DNA from: Agapetus fuscipes
Taxonomy: Eukaryota > Arthropoda > Insecta > Trichoptera > Glossosomatidae
Assembly: GCA_951799405.1 (NCBI GenBank)
Contig: OX637339.1
Span: 1,860,001 to 1,924,000 of the forward strand
Direction: 5' to 3'
Length of the DNA: 64,000 nucleotides
Shown: in pieces, positions 24,301 through 30,171 of the stretch
Layout of the letters: each line of letters starts with the position of its first letter
Position numbering within the stretch: the stretch's first letter is position 1
Notes under the pieces: model-generated
What the model was told of the DNA's origin: nothing
Database searches by the model: none
What the model saw: only the letters and a program-made list of their open reading frames with translations
Position numbers and translations under genes: made by a program

Positions 24301-27300
24301 AGCTTCCTAAATTCGGAAAATAAATAGTTTCCACTCGCTAGATCAGTGTTTTTCAACCTTTTTCATATTCATTTTTTTTTTTTTAAGAAAGCCTATGCCG
24401 GAGACTCCCTAGATTCGAGAGACTCTAAGGGTCTATGACACTTGGCAAAGTGAACCATTTTTTGAAGAATGGGTGGTCAGCCTCATACCAACCTACAAGT
24501 CAAGGAATATAATAAAGAAAAATTATTCAATTAACTAGATTAAGCTACAGCAACGTGTGGCAGGTTACAGCTTGTCTCATATAAAGAACTAATAATGATA
24601 ATTTAATTGATTAAAATTTACTTGAATATATTGCATCCGAATACATTAGGATGGTCTCTGCTCATAGAATTATAATCTTGATGGAGAAGAAACTAGCTTA
24701 CTGCAATTATACATACTACATGGCGCACCTGTCAATCACAGAGCTGTTAAACACCACAGAATGCTTAATAATCATGCAAAATCCTATGTTTTCTTGCTTT
24801 CTCCATTTTGTGTTTCGACATCCAATAATTACACATGCCATAATGTTTTAAAAGAATGCCTTTTTTCTATAAAAACCTGGTACTCATTTCTTGTAAAGGC
24901 TGAGTAAACCTTGCCCGTATTGTATTTTTTGGTTTGAAATAAACACCGAAACGGGAAATCATTTCTGACTTTGATGGGATTCCAACCAGAGCTCTTGGCA
25001 CAGAATGCAAGCGCTCTATCAATTGAGCTATCGATTGGACATTTATATATTTTTTAAATAGTTTCTAGCCCACACAAATGATAAGCCATATGTCTCTGCT
25101 CATCGTCTACAGCTGATGTTACTTCATCTGAATAATTTATGTATAATCCTCGGCATTTCCATATTAAATAATTCACTGCATTAGATGCCACCGATCACAG
25201 GGTCTCTGATATTCAATCTGGTTTTATGCCAGGACGAGGTTGTGTGGACCAAATCTTTACTCTCAGACAGATTGTTGAAAAACATCTGGCTGTGGGGAGG
25301 GTGGTCTACGCAGCCTTCGTGGATCTCGAGAGGGCCTTTGACTCGGTGGACAGATGTATGTTGTGGAATGTTCTCAGGAAGTACGGTGTGAATGACAACC
25401 TTCTGAATGTGATACGTGCCATCTATGAAAATAGTTCGGCATGTGTAAGAGTGGATGGGAGATATAGTGACTGGTTTGATGTATATAAGGGAGTGAGGCA
25501 AGGCTGCGTGATGAGTCCATGGTTGTTTAATATAATCATGGACAGTTGCATAAAAGAAGCTGGAATATCAGAGAGCGGAGTGAAAGTGGGTGAAACAAGA
25601 GTTGGAGTACTTCTTTATGCTGATGATGCTATAGTTTTAGCTGACTCGGCGGAGGAACTCCAAGCGATGTTAACCAAACTGAATGATGCGTTTTGTAAAA
25701 ATAGCTTGAAAGTGAATGCGAATAAGACAAAAATATTAGTTTTTGACAGGAATGAAGTATGTGAGGAACTTACAGTTAATTTGAATGGGAAAAAAGTTGA
25801 AGTAGTGAATGAGTTTGACTATTTAGGAAGCAAGTTTGAGGCGAATGGTAAGATGACGAAGGAATTAGAGAAGCGTGCCAGCAAAGGAAGATGCGTGATA
25901 GGAGCGTTTGGTAGAATAGCGAAGAATAAAAGGATACCAAAGAAAATGAAAATGGCGGTACACAATTGTATATTGTTGCCGACCCTGATGTATGGAAGCG
26001 AGTCATGGACGGTGAATGAAAGAGAAGTAAATAAGGTATGCACCGTAGAAATGGCTCATTTGAGAAGTATGACAGGAAAAACACTGAAAGATAGAGTGAG
26101 AAACGAATGGGTTATGAATGAATGCGGAGTAAAAGAAAGCGTGAAAGTGAAAGTTCAAAGAAGTGTGATGCGATGGTTTGGACATATTGAAAGGATGAAT
26201 GAAGACCGACTGACAAAAAGAGTGTATAAAGGGAATGTAATAGGTAAGCGTGGAAGGGGAAGACCTAGAAAAGAATGGATTGATCAGATAAGTGAGATTG
26301 CGAATGAATGGAATTTACAGAGTGGAAACAAGAGAAGAGCATGCATGAAAAGAGTGATGAAATTAGATGAGATGAAAGAAGTATGCAGGGACAGAGTCAA
26401 GTGGAGGCACTTATGTGGAGGTACTGGCCACCCCTAGAGGAATGGCGGCAGGATACAAGATGTGAACATGAGTAGGTGGCGGCGAGAGTCGTTCACCTAC
26501 ATTTGGAAACATAACAAACGTTGAATATTGTGCTCCCGATATAGTCACATGTGTTGCAACAATGGAAATGAATTGATTGTCAAATTTGACATGTCATTTT
26601 GTGAATTTTTATTCCAAGGACATTAAATTTACAGAACAAAAACGTTCTTGAGAGAAATAGCTCAATAATCTGTAATTTCAGTTGTAAAGCATGGATCAAA
26701 AGAAAAGAAATAGATGGCGAATTTTAAAGAATTTTAAAGAGAAAATATTTATTCCGAAATGTATTTGCCCATACCTTATGCACGTGCCTGATTGAATTTC
26801 TTTTTATTTCTTGCAGTGGAAGAGACAGAGCGCGTGAACGCTTTGGCCAAGAATGGCTCTGTCCCGAGCACCAGCAACGGCATCTATCACTCCAGGAGCA
26901 AGAAGGGGAAGAGCAACGGCAGTGACAACGGCAGTGAAGACACCAACGGCACAAACAACAATGGGCACGAGTACAGCCCCCTGAGGGAGCCCCATGTCCA
27001 GCTCACTGGGATCAGCACTCTGGAAGCTCTGCAGGTAACAACAACTCTTTATACTGTTATATTTTACAATTTGCAATTATTATTTTTAACAGAATTTATT
27101 TTACACAGTTTGGTTCACAATTTACAATAGTTGATAATCTCTGCGTATATCGGTTTCATGGCAAAATGCTCCGAGCGACTGCTCTGCTGCTGCCCCATTG
27201 CATTCCCTTTATATAGGTACAACAGAGATCTTTCTTGCATATCCAGAATCCAGATTATTCAATCTCTGTTCTAGATTATACTAGACAGCTGTTCCACCAC

Positions 27301-30170
27301 CATGATGGATTATACCAGACGATTTTATTACGATATTACGATTACAGGCGCATGTAGGTACTTCGAAGTTCGTAGTTCGTAACACTATCACCATCACAGG
27401 TACTTCCAAGTTCGTAACTATACAATCCATTCAGGGATAAAGAAGATTATTTTTTCACAGTAAGTTAAGGAAGTTCCCAAAAGTCTTCCAGTTGAGTGTT
27501 ATACATATCGGCATATCATCAGCTACAATGTGTGCAAGTCTGTCATGGCTCATTCTGGAGACTTGATTCACACCCTGGATCTGCTTCATCTAATTGTGTC
27601 TGTCCTCAATTTTACAGGTGTGTGAAAAAAGATCCTCACATGTCAACGTTTGTCAACGACGTTAGCCATGTTGAAAGCACCGGTTCCCATAGATCACCGA
27701 AGTTAAGCAACATTGGGCGCGGTCAGTGCTTGGATGGGTAACCGCTCAGGCACACCGCGTGTCGTTGGCATCTTGGACCGGTCCGTAGTCCGTAGTGGCA
27801 ACACTTCGGACTCGCAAATGGAAGGTTGTGGATTCGGATCCCGGCGGAGCAAAAAATATACCATTTATATTTCGAATGTGCTCTTAGCTGGGTTGAAAAA
27901 TTCATAAACCTTTACCAATGACCGGTCACCAAAGGTCCATCCAGCCTTACAGCAACTGGGTCTTGCTTGAGTAATGGCGCTTTGTAGCGACGACCAAGCT
28001 CGTACACCTCTGCGGCACTACAACAAGTGTCATAGACCCCTAGAGTCTTTAGAATCTAGGGAGTCTCCCGCACAGGATTTCTTAAAAAAAAAAAAAAAAC
28101 ATGTCTTTTCGCTGTAAACAAAAAGAAATGCAATGCTCTTCAATCTCTTTCGCCATTCTTCTCTATTGCGCACCACACAAATCTTTGTTGTTTGTTGTTT
28201 CCAGCGAGTGTTGGCCGCGGAAGGAGTGTCTGGCTTGTACCGCGGTGTGGTTCCCGTGCTGCAGTCCCTGTGCTGCAGCAACTTTGTCTACTTCTACACG
28301 TTCCATGGTCTGCGCGGAGCCGTGGGCAAGTCACAGTCCGCGGGCAAGGACCTGATGCTGGGGGCGGCCGCGGGGGCGGTCAATGTCCTGCTCACCACAC
28401 CACTGTGGGTCGTCAACACCAGGTTGAAGGTAAACTCTTAAACTCTTGAAATATTTAATGTAATCTAATCTAATCTCTGGTACGAATATAAACTGTGGTT
28501 CGAATCCCACCGAGGGTGTCAGAAACGATTGCTCTTTTCGGTGTTTATTTCAAAACCCAAAATAAAATACCGGCAAGGTTTACTCAGCCTTCACAAGAAA
28601 TGAGTACCAGCCGCTTCGGGAGCTGGGGGAAGGAAACCCCCATTTCAACTGAAGTGATTACAGGTTAGGGCTGACCCTCTTACTTTTAAAATAAATAGGT
28701 TCCACTCACCACATGTACAGTAAGCACGCGGTAAGAAATTACACTATATGTGAAGCTTAGTTGAATCACGTTATTTCTATAATCTAACAACAAACATGCA
28801 TAGTTTGTGCTTAAAAATGCTAAATGTGTACTTACAAATAAAATCCAAACCTCAAATGAACATAAACCCTACAACTTTTGCCAACTTTCCCTGACACAAG
28901 GGTGACATTGACAAAGTGAACAATTTTTTTACAGTATAGGTGGTCAGCCTCATACCAACCTTAAAGTCAAGGAATAGTGATTAACCCAAATAGTAGATTC
29001 TGATTTCATTTAATATTTTTGTGATTTTATTGTTATTTGCAGGTATCGGGGACGCCATACAAGAGTCTGTGGGCCGGGTTGGCCCACGTGCTCCGCGAGG
29101 AGGGCCCTCGCGGTCTATGGGCGGGAACACTGCCCTCCCTGCTGCTAGTGGCCAACCCCGCCATACAGTTCATGGCCTACGAGGCGCTCAAGCGGCGCCT
29201 GCTGGAGGCGCGCTCGGCCCCCCCGGCCCCCCTGGTGGGTCTGGCGCTGGGGGCCATGGCCAAGGCGATGGCCACCATACTCACGTACCCATTACAGGTA
29301 GGTGGAACTATCAAAATATGCTCTACGCTGGATTGAACAGTTCATATACATTTACCGACAGAGGTATGTTGTGGGATGTTTTGAAAGTGTGCACATAGAG
29401 TGAATAGGGCTTTCCTAAATACGATGCATGTAAACTATGAAAATAATAAAGAATGTGTCTGTATTGATGGTGAGTATAGTGAATGTTTTGAAGGGTGTAA
29501 GGCAAGGATGTATAATGAACCCATAGCTATTTAACAAAGTCAAGGGCAAGTGTGTTTGAGATGCTAGACTTAATGATTGTGAATTAATAATGGGAGAGAG
29601 CAAAGTGAGTGTTTTACTGTATGCGGATGATGCAGTCTGATTCAGTAGTGGAATAGCATAAAATTCTCTCTAGGCTGAATGAAGATTTAAAAGAAAATCA
29701 TTTGAAATTGAATGCAAGTAAGACAAAGTTTTGATTTTTGGAAGAGATGGGAATATGAATTGTTAATTTAAAATAAATGGAATGCATATTGACATTGTAG
29801 ATGAATTTGTATATTTGGGGAGATAGTTTGAGGACGTCTTTAAAAAGCAGCTAAAGACCCACCTCCACAACCAGCGCCTTTGGATGACCAAGGGGCATGT
29901 AAAGGCGACATATAAATGATCATTTTTTTGTTTGTTGTGTCCAGCTGTTGATTTTGATTGCTGTTTGTCCTGCAGGTGGTGCAGGCGCGCCTCCGCCACG
30001 GCTCCCGCGGCGCCCCCATGAGCGGCGGCGTGCGCAGCATGTTCCGCGGCCTGGAGGCCAAGCTGCTGCAGACCGTGCTCACCGCGGCGCTCATGTTCGC
30101 CGCTTACGAGCGCATCGTGCGCTTTGTGCTCTCTCTGCTGCACCGCAACCGACGGATGCTGCTCAAATAA
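255..30170 (+). CDS. Pmp34: Peroxisomal membrane carrier PMP34 (SLC25A17), 5'-partial, five exons
   Basis: Exons are 255-315, 26817-27034, 28205-28429, 29043-29297 and 29976-30170. All are bounded by AG/GT and join in frame to give 317 codons plus TAA. The family is mitochondrial carrier (SLC25): [10 protein letters not shown] is the first carrier signature, [12 protein letters not shown] the second, and [12 protein letters not shown] the third. [28 protein letters not shown] and [17 protein letters not shown] are hallmarks of SLC25A17, the peroxisomal CoA/FAD/NAD+ exchanger of the peroxisome membrane. The initiator exon and about 20 N-terminal residues lie left of the window. The second visible exon carries a Ser/Asn/Gly-rich loop absent from vertebrate PMP34. 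Introns are packed with repeats, the first about 26.5 kb. Confidence in identity is high. Confidence 0.95.
436..703 (+). repeat. SINE-A, full length
   Basis: Head TTCCTTGACTTATAGG, a middle hairpin-rich block around CACCCCTGTT, tail (GATTA)n. A dispersed short element with a variable microsatellite tail; its RNA ancestor is not recognised. Confidence 0.75.
751..989 (-). repeat. SINE-B, internally deleted
   Basis: The minus-strand head TCGATAGCTCAATTGG (A box) and GGTTCGATCCC (B box) are tRNA-like. The body contains the common AAGTTACACTATATG 3' end. Confidence 0.75.
990..1224 (-). repeat. SINE-D1, near full length
   Basis: The head GGTCCGTAGTTCAGTGG and the box GGGTTCGAATCCCGGCGG read on the minus strand. 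It abuts SINE-B directly. Confidence 0.75.
1228..1415 (-). repeat. SINE-A, diverged, head truncated
   Basis: The AATCTAAGCTGCA tail is followed by the body up to CCTGAAACAGGG. The usual head is missing. Confidence 0.6.
1573..1836 (+). repeat. SINE-C, full length
   Basis: TGGCCGAGGGGG (class II tRNA A box, Leu/Ser type) and GGTTCGATCCCCGCC (B box), then an AT-rich body ending CTATTTAAAAAAAA. A 17-bp SINE-B head fragment precedes it. Confidence 0.75.
1846..1995 (+). repeat. SINE-B fragment
   Basis: Body and 3' part only, with GAAGTGATTGGCGTGAGGCC and AAATAAATAGGTTC recognisable. Confidence 0.55.
2085..2189. mobile_element. hAT-type MITE, 105 bp
   Basis: The ends CAGGGGTGCCCAAA and TTTGGGCACCTCTG are inverted. 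It is flanked by the 8-bp duplication CTGTAGAA (2077-2084 and 2190-2197). An 8-bp duplication and CAGRGG ends are typical of hAT. Confidence 0.85.
2345..2715 (+). pseudogene. RTE-like LINE, 3' ORF fragment
   Basis: Encodes [20 protein letters not shown] and [20 protein letters not shown], the post-RT region shared with the LINE at 25190. It is 5'-truncated with a stop near the end. Confidence 0.75.
2807..3064 (+). repeat. SINE-A, full length
   Basis: Complete head and (GATTA)n tail, very close to the copy at 436. Confidence 0.75.
3064..3415 (+). pseudogene. Penelope-like element C-terminal fragment
   Basis: Encodes [20 protein letters not shown] and [20 protein letters not shown], the end of the GIY-YIG endonuclease domain of Penelope-like elements. 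CTGAAGATGGACGG follows near 3325. Confidence 0.65.
3826..3893 (-). repeat. SINE-A, internally deleted remnant
   Basis: Tail and head joined, with about 190 bp of body missing. Confidence 0.5.
3896..4152 (-). repeat. SINE-A, full length
   Basis: Runs from TAATCTAATCTTACTTGC to the head ACCTGTAAGTCAA. Confidence 0.7.
4443..4486 (+). repeat. SINE-A 3' tail fragment
   Basis: ATCTTTGCAACTTGGATTAG and a (GATTA)n tail only. Confidence 0.5.
4540..4690 (-). repeat. SINE-A, diverged fragment
   Basis: The body only (AGACACATGCAAGTT to CTGAAACCGGGG) is recognisable. Confidence 0.45.
4837..5091 (+). repeat. SINE-A, full length
   Basis: Head at 4837, tail GCAGCTTAGATTTAGATTAG. Confidence 0.75.
5267..5761 (+). 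repeat. SINE-A interrupted by MITE-1
   Basis: Head at 5267. The body is split at CATCATTT/ATTTGTAAGC by a 247-bp insertion. The tail is TTAGATTATAGATTATAG. Confidence 0.75.
5426..5672 (+). mobile_element. MITE-1 copy 1, 247 bp
   Basis: Ends CGCACGTTTAATAATAAAGA and TCTTTATTATTAAACGTGCG are inverted (about 30 bp). Flanked by ATTT on both sides (5422-5425, 5673-5676). The intact SINE-A copies show the empty site. Confidence 0.85.
5762..6005 (-). repeat. SINE-A, near full length
   Basis: Tail to tail with the preceding copy. Head CCTATTAGTCAAGGAA. Confidence 0.65.
6389..6682 (-). repeat. SINE-A split by SINE-C
   Basis: Body parts lie at 6389-6443 and 6604-6682, separated by SINE-C. Confidence 0.6.
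6444..6603 (+). repeat. SINE-C, 3'-truncated, nested in SINE-A
   Basis: tRNA-like head intact (GGCCGAGGGGGGC; GGTTCGATCCCCGCC). It lacks the usual 3' end. Confidence 0.65.
6707..6734 (+). ncRNA. Hammerhead-like core in a probable Penelope-like end
   Basis: CTGAGGA, a stem GCAAAC/GTTTGC with loop GGATT, then GAA. It fits the CUGANGA-stem-GAA layout. The third stem is not convincing, so catalytic ability is doubtful. Confidence 0.35.
6845..6905 (+). repeat. SINE-A head fragment
   Basis: A short head portion directly before a full copy. Confidence 0.45.
6909..7163 (+). repeat. SINE-A, full length
   Basis: Complete. Its (GATTA)n tail runs directly into a second copy. Confidence 0.75.
7164..7352 (+). 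repeat. SINE-A, 5'-truncated tandem copy
   Basis: Starts at ACCCCTGTTTCAGGG and ends in its own GATTA tail. Confidence 0.7.
7353..7570 (+). repeat. SINE-C, variant with extra arm
   Basis: GGCCGAGGGGTAGAGGCGCGG and GGTTCGAATCTTGCGTC. It carries an ACAACTGGCCAGGC segment also seen at 41385, and the tail CTATTTAAAAAAAAAA. Confidence 0.7.
7590..7915 (-). repeat. SINE-B, near full length
   Basis: Runs from ACGCAACGCAACTAAGC to the head GCTATCGACCGGAC. Confidence 0.8.
8279..8785 (-). repeat. SINE-A interrupted by MITE-1
   Basis: Split at CACACAT/ACATGCCG. The insertion site is equivalent to that at 5426 but in the opposite relative orientation. Confidence 0.75.
8377..8623 (+). mobile_element. 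MITE-1 copy 2, 247 bp
   Basis: Flanked by ACAT (8373-8376, 8624-8627). Same length and termini as copy 1. Confidence 0.85.
8888..9052 (-). pseudogene. RTE-like LINE 3' fragment
   Basis: The minus strand reads the [22 protein letters not shown] C-terminus with several stops. Confidence 0.55.
9240..9492 (-). repeat. SINE-A, full length
   Basis: Five tail units of CTAAT. The head is slightly deleted (GCCGCACAAAGTCAAGG). Confidence 0.75.
9599..10007 (+). repeat. SINE-D split by hAT MITE
   Basis: Head at 9599-9623. The remainder from 9838 contains GGGTTCGAATACCGGCGG, then body to CCAAGCTCG. Confidence 0.75.
9624..9829. mobile_element. hAT-type MITE, 206 bp
   Basis: Ends CAGGCGCGTGCATAGGGTA and TGGAATGCACGCCTCTG are imperfect inverted repeats. 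The 8-bp duplication GTGGTCAC lies at 9616-9623 and 9830-9837, inside the SINE-D A box. Confidence 0.88.
10008..10195 (+). repeat. SINE-B, internally rearranged
   Basis: Intact head (GGTCGATAGCTCAGTTGG), damaged B box and centre, intact 3' end AAGTTGCGTTGCG. Confidence 0.65.
10230..10725 (+). pseudogene. RTE-like LINE 3' ORF fragment
   Basis: Encodes [40 protein letters not shown] and [20 protein letters not shown]. Ends GCCACCCCTAGTGGAACGG like other copies. An in-frame stop lies near its left end. Confidence 0.8.
10811..11050. mobile_element. TIR MITE, 240 bp
   Basis: Ends GGGCCTGTTGCACCAA and TTGGTGCAACAGGCCC are inverted. The interior holds further TTGATTG motifs. I could not fix a target duplication. 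Confidence 0.7.
11328..11515 (+). repeat. SINE-B fragment
   Basis: B box GGGTTCGAATCTCACC and body. The A box is mutated. Confidence 0.65.
11580..11690 (+). repeat. SINE-D tRNA-like head
   Basis: ACCGGTCTGTAATCTAGTGG and GAGTTCGATTCTTGTGCGG. Confidence 0.6.
11834..11925 (-). repeat. SINE-B 3' fragment
   Basis: GAAGTGGGGGTTTCCC to GCCGGTATTC. Confidence 0.55.
11912..11987 (+). repeat. Single arm of the 22674 TIR element
   Basis: Matches the right arm of the element at 22674-22842 (GTAAGAATTACCGTG). Confidence 0.5.
12142..12215 (+). repeat. Dispersed repeat H
   Basis: ATGTATTGTGACGTTTTGG to TTAAATAAATAAAT recurs at 49963-50040. Confidence 0.5.
12452..12702 (-). repeat. SINE-A, full length
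   Basis: Tail ATCTAATCCAATCTAATC, head CCTGTAAGTCAAGGAA. Confidence 0.75.
12725..12825 (+). repeat. SINE-D tRNA-like head, diverged
   Basis: GACTGTATTCTAGTGG and GAGTTTGAATCCAGGCGG. Confidence 0.55.
12843..12950. repeat. Family F, head-to-head inverted pair
   Basis: TTTTCCGGGATCTGTTGC at left is inverted as GCAACAGATCCCGGAAAA at right, around a centre near 12895. It can fold into one long hairpin. Confidence 0.65.
13150..13610 (-). pseudogene. RTE-like LINE 3' ORF fragment
   Basis: [20 protein letters not shown] and [20 protein letters not shown], open for about 60 codons, then decayed. Confidence 0.7.
14090..14190 (-). pseudogene. Second type of RTE-like LINE remnant
   Basis: In mixed frames the minus strand reads the classical [15 protein letters not shown] block. 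Only about 100 bp are recognisable. Confidence 0.5.
14669..15605 (+). repeat. SINE-A head and body split by an L2-like LINE
   Basis: Head 14669-14682 and continuation 15538-15605. The target duplication TTATA lies at 14678-14682 and 15538-15542. Confidence 0.7.
14683..15537 (-). pseudogene. L2/CR1-like LINE, 3' part
   Basis: Minus-strand reading gives [39 protein letters not shown] and [20 protein letters not shown], ending in an ATT-repeat tail. A 43-bp piece (15246-15288) recurs at 15497-15539. It needs frame shifts, so it is inactive. Confidence 0.85.
15655..15800 (-). repeat. Penelope-like 3' end with hammerhead-like core
   Basis: On the minus strand, CTGAAGACGTCGGATATG and GATGAAACGTAGAG fit CUGANGA-stem-GAAAC. 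It shares this end with 52640-52700. Confidence 0.5.
15823..15871. repeat. Short palindrome
   Basis: CACTTCAAGGTCTG and its inverse CAGACCTTGAAGTG flank a 20-bp loop. Confidence 0.6.
16130..16925 (+). pseudogene. RTE-like LINE 3' copy interrupted by SINE-A
   Basis: LINE sequence at 16130-16234 and 16493-16925. The latter encodes [20 protein letters not shown] in shifted frames and ends in an (ACAAG)n tail. Confidence 0.75.
16235..16492 (-). repeat. SINE-A, full length, nested in LINE
   Basis: Tail TATAATCTATAATCTAAG, head CCTATAAGTCAAGGAA. Confidence 0.75.
17228..18482 (-). pseudogene. RTE-like LINE copy split by SINE-B
   Basis: Two parts, 17228-17713 and 18064-18482, encode the same protein as the LINE at 25190 (for example [18 protein letters not shown]). 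The SINE interrupts the [17 protein letters not shown] junction. Confidence 0.85.
17716..18062 (-). repeat. SINE-B, full length (reference copy)
   Basis: From CAACGCAAACGCAACTAAGC to the tRNA-like head TCGAACCCGAGCTCACGG and CAACTTAGCTATTGACC. Its position inside a young LINE makes it a recent insertion. Confidence 0.85.
18729..18880 (+). repeat. SINE-C, 3'-truncated
   Basis: GTGTTATGGCCGAGGGGG and GGTTCGATCCCCGCCGGGG. Confidence 0.7.
19390..19578 (+). repeat. SINE-A, head missing
   Basis: Body from ATGTTCACTTTGTC, tail CAACTTAGATTATTGATT. Confidence 0.65.
19582..19680 (-). repeat. SINE-B 3' fragment
   Basis: CCGCCGAAGGGGACGCATGT with CTATTTATTTTCACA. Confidence 0.55.
19852..20102 (-). mobile_element. 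MITE-1 copy, left end rearranged
   Basis: The right terminus ATTAAGCGTGCG is intact. The left end has a repeated AATAAAGAGCA and lacks the CGCACG terminus. Confidence 0.65.
20120..20155 (+). repeat. SINE-A tail fragment
   Basis: ATCTTTGCAACTTAGATTCT only. Confidence 0.4.
20634..20782 (+). repeat. Tandem repeat, 3 x 49 bp
   Basis: GCTGTTTATAATCAAAAG starts at 20641, 20690 and 20739. The copies differ by one or two bases. Confidence 0.9.
21171..21240 (-). repeat. L2-like LINE 3' end fragment
   Basis: A (TGA)n run followed by ATAGCGCCGTTTCGTG, the minus-strand terminus of the L2 family. Confidence 0.45.
21583..21637 (-). repeat. SINE-D internal fragment
   Basis: CACCCAGCGAAGAGCGTATT and AATGGTATATTTTTGTGC. 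Confidence 0.5.
21714..21967. mobile_element. Foldback element with perfect 67-bp arms
   Basis: 21714-21780 and 21901-21967 are exact inverted copies (67 of 67). Inside are two more hairpins: 21754-21805 (24-bp arms) and one around 21858-21905 (AGCTGGACAAAATT/AATTTTGTCCAGCT), plus a CTTGGC/GCCAAG hairpin. No coding capacity. Confidence 0.85.
22079..22445 (+). repeat. Inverted and tandem array of a 15-bp motif
   Basis: 22292-22423 holds about eight units of CTGTCATGTGTTGTT. 22079-22150 holds inverse-type motifs (ATGACAAAACATCACA), so the block can fold. Its right end resembles 9052-9110. Confidence 0.75.
22674..22842. mobile_element. TIR element with about 66-bp arms
   Basis: GGCTGGAAGTCTCATC at left is inverted as GATGAGACTTACAGCC at right. 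The arms include GGTAATTCTTACCTA. The centre is about 35 bp (AAGATGGCCGCAAG). Confidence 0.8.
23450..23545 (-). repeat. L2-like LINE 3' end fragment
   Basis: GGCGCCGTTTAGTGGC and CCACCCCAAGGGCGC match the end of the LINE at 14683. Confidence 0.55.
23808..24056 (+). repeat. SINE-A, full length
   Basis: Contains the undivided CAATCAGCATTTGTAAGC site, i.e. the empty MITE-1 target. Tail TTAGATTATAGATTATAG. Confidence 0.8.
24117..24345 (+). repeat. SINE-B, diverged
   Basis: Head ACCTCAGTTGGTAGAATGC, box GCTTCGATCCCC, body to CCACTCGC. Confidence 0.65.
24372..24437 (-). repeat. SINE-D2 tail fragment
   Basis: GGAGACTCCCTAGATTC and CTAAGGGTCTATGACAC. Confidence 0.5.
24437..24508 (-). repeat. SINE-A head fragment
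   Basis: Head portion only, ending CTACAAGTCAAGGAA. Confidence 0.55.
24640..24865 (+). repeat. Dispersed repeat G
   Basis: CACAGAGCTGTTAAACACCA and TTTTCTTGCTTTCTCCATTT recur near 9545 and at 33935-34025. No coding sequence recognised. Confidence 0.45.
24872..25036 (-). repeat. SINE-B, 5' half
   Basis: CTGGTACTCATTTCTTG to AATTGAGCTATCGATTGG. Confidence 0.65.
25190..26455 (+). mobile_element. RTE-like LINE, 5'-truncated, ORF open to its stop
   Basis: The 403-codon frame (25226-26437) begins inside the reverse transcriptase palm. Visible are [32 protein letters not shown] (motif A Asp), [15 protein letters not shown] (motif B) and [12 protein letters not shown] (motif C, the catalytic pair). 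After the RT come [29 protein letters not shown] and [12 protein letters not shown]. No endonuclease domain is present because of truncation. Other copies (17228, 60690) are nearly identical, so the family moved recently. RTE is the likeliest clade; I could not place it by alignment. Confidence 0.88.
26817..27034 (+). CDS. Pmp34: Pmp34 exon with low-complexity loop insertion
   Basis: Opens after TTGCAG with codons for [14 protein letters not shown] and ends ISTLEALQ before GTAACA. About 50 residues between are rich in Ser, Asn, Gly, Lys and Asp (for example [16 protein letters not shown]). The vertebrate protein has only about 19 residues between these points. The insert sits in the first matrix-side loop of the carrier fold. 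Confidence 0.9.
27510..27620 (+). repeat. Dispersed repeat E
   Basis: GTGTGCAAGTCTGTCATGGC and GGATCTGCTTCATC recur inverted at 48160-48250. Confidence 0.5.
27652..27770 (+). rRNA. 5S rRNA-derived unit (pseudogene or SINE head)
   Basis: Full length, about 119 nt: GTCAACGACGTTAGCCATG at the left, ATCACCGAAGTTAAGCAAC (box A), TTGGATGGGTAACCGC (box C) and GTGTCGTTGGCA at the right. It differs from arthropod 5S at several stem positions. SINE-D starts five bases later, which suggests a composite transposon rather than a working gene. Confidence 0.75.
27776..28100 (+). repeat. SINE-D2, full length
   Basis: GACCGGTCCGTAGTCCGTAG head, long body, tail TCTCCCGCACAGGATTTC and A16. Confidence 0.8.
28205..28429 (+). 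CDS. Pmp34: Pmp34 exon: second carrier repeat
   Basis: Encodes [20 protein letters not shown], then [18 protein letters not shown], then the second signature [10 protein letters not shown]. Phase 0 at both ends. Strongly GC-rich third positions contrast with the flanking introns. Confidence 0.95.
28480..28775 (+). repeat. SINE-B, head truncated
   Basis: Starts before GTGGTTCGAATCCCACCG and reaches the 3' end TATGTGAAGCTTAGTTG. Confidence 0.7.
28778..28978 (-). repeat. SINE-A, diverged
   Basis: Tail CTATAATCTAACAACAAAC is partly lost. Head ACCTTAAAGTCAAGGAA. Confidence 0.6.
29043..29297 (+). CDS. Pmp34: Pmp34 exon: third carrier repeat
   Basis: Encodes [40 protein letters not shown] and the start of the third signature, TYPLQ. 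Phase 0 at both ends, with donor CAG|GTAGGT. Confidence 0.95.
29340..29830 (+). pseudogene. Decayed RTE-like reverse transcriptase
   Basis: Fragments [22 protein letters not shown] and [11 protein letters not shown] occur in shifting frames, an older relative of the LINE at 25190. Confidence 0.65.
29832..29930 (+). repeat. L2-like LINE 3' end
   Basis: [16 protein letters not shown] followed by AAAGGCGACATATAAA, 45 bp before the last Pmp34 exon. Confidence 0.6.
29976..30170 (+). CDS. Pmp34: Pmp34 terminal exon
   Basis: Encodes [12 protein letters not shown], then [17 protein letters not shown] and a basic C-terminus ending LLK before TAA at 30168-30170. The hydrophobic last helix is intact. 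Confidence 0.95.
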   Translation: MVQARLRHGSRGAPMSGGVRSMFRGLEAKLLQTVLTAALMFAAYERIVRFVLSLLHRNRRMLLK

Positions 30171-30171
30171 A
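30166..30171 (+). terminator. Possible polyadenylation signal overlapping the Pmp34 stop codon
   Basis: AATAAA spans the TAA stop. It may be fortuitous, since a signal this close to the stop would give almost no 3' UTR. No other strong candidate was evident in the next 300 bases. Confidence 0.35.

Noticed and set aside
25181..25501. Minus-strand frame of 106 codons
   Set aside because: Antisense of the LINE reverse transcriptase.
27652..27770. Functional 5S rRNA gene
   Set aside because: Stem differences, no T-run terminator directly after, and a SINE-D fused behind it favour a transposed derivative.
29037..29336. Extension of the Pmp34 frame past 29297
   Set aside because: The frame runs into intron after a clear CAG|GTAGGT donor, and the following exon restores the carrier motif.
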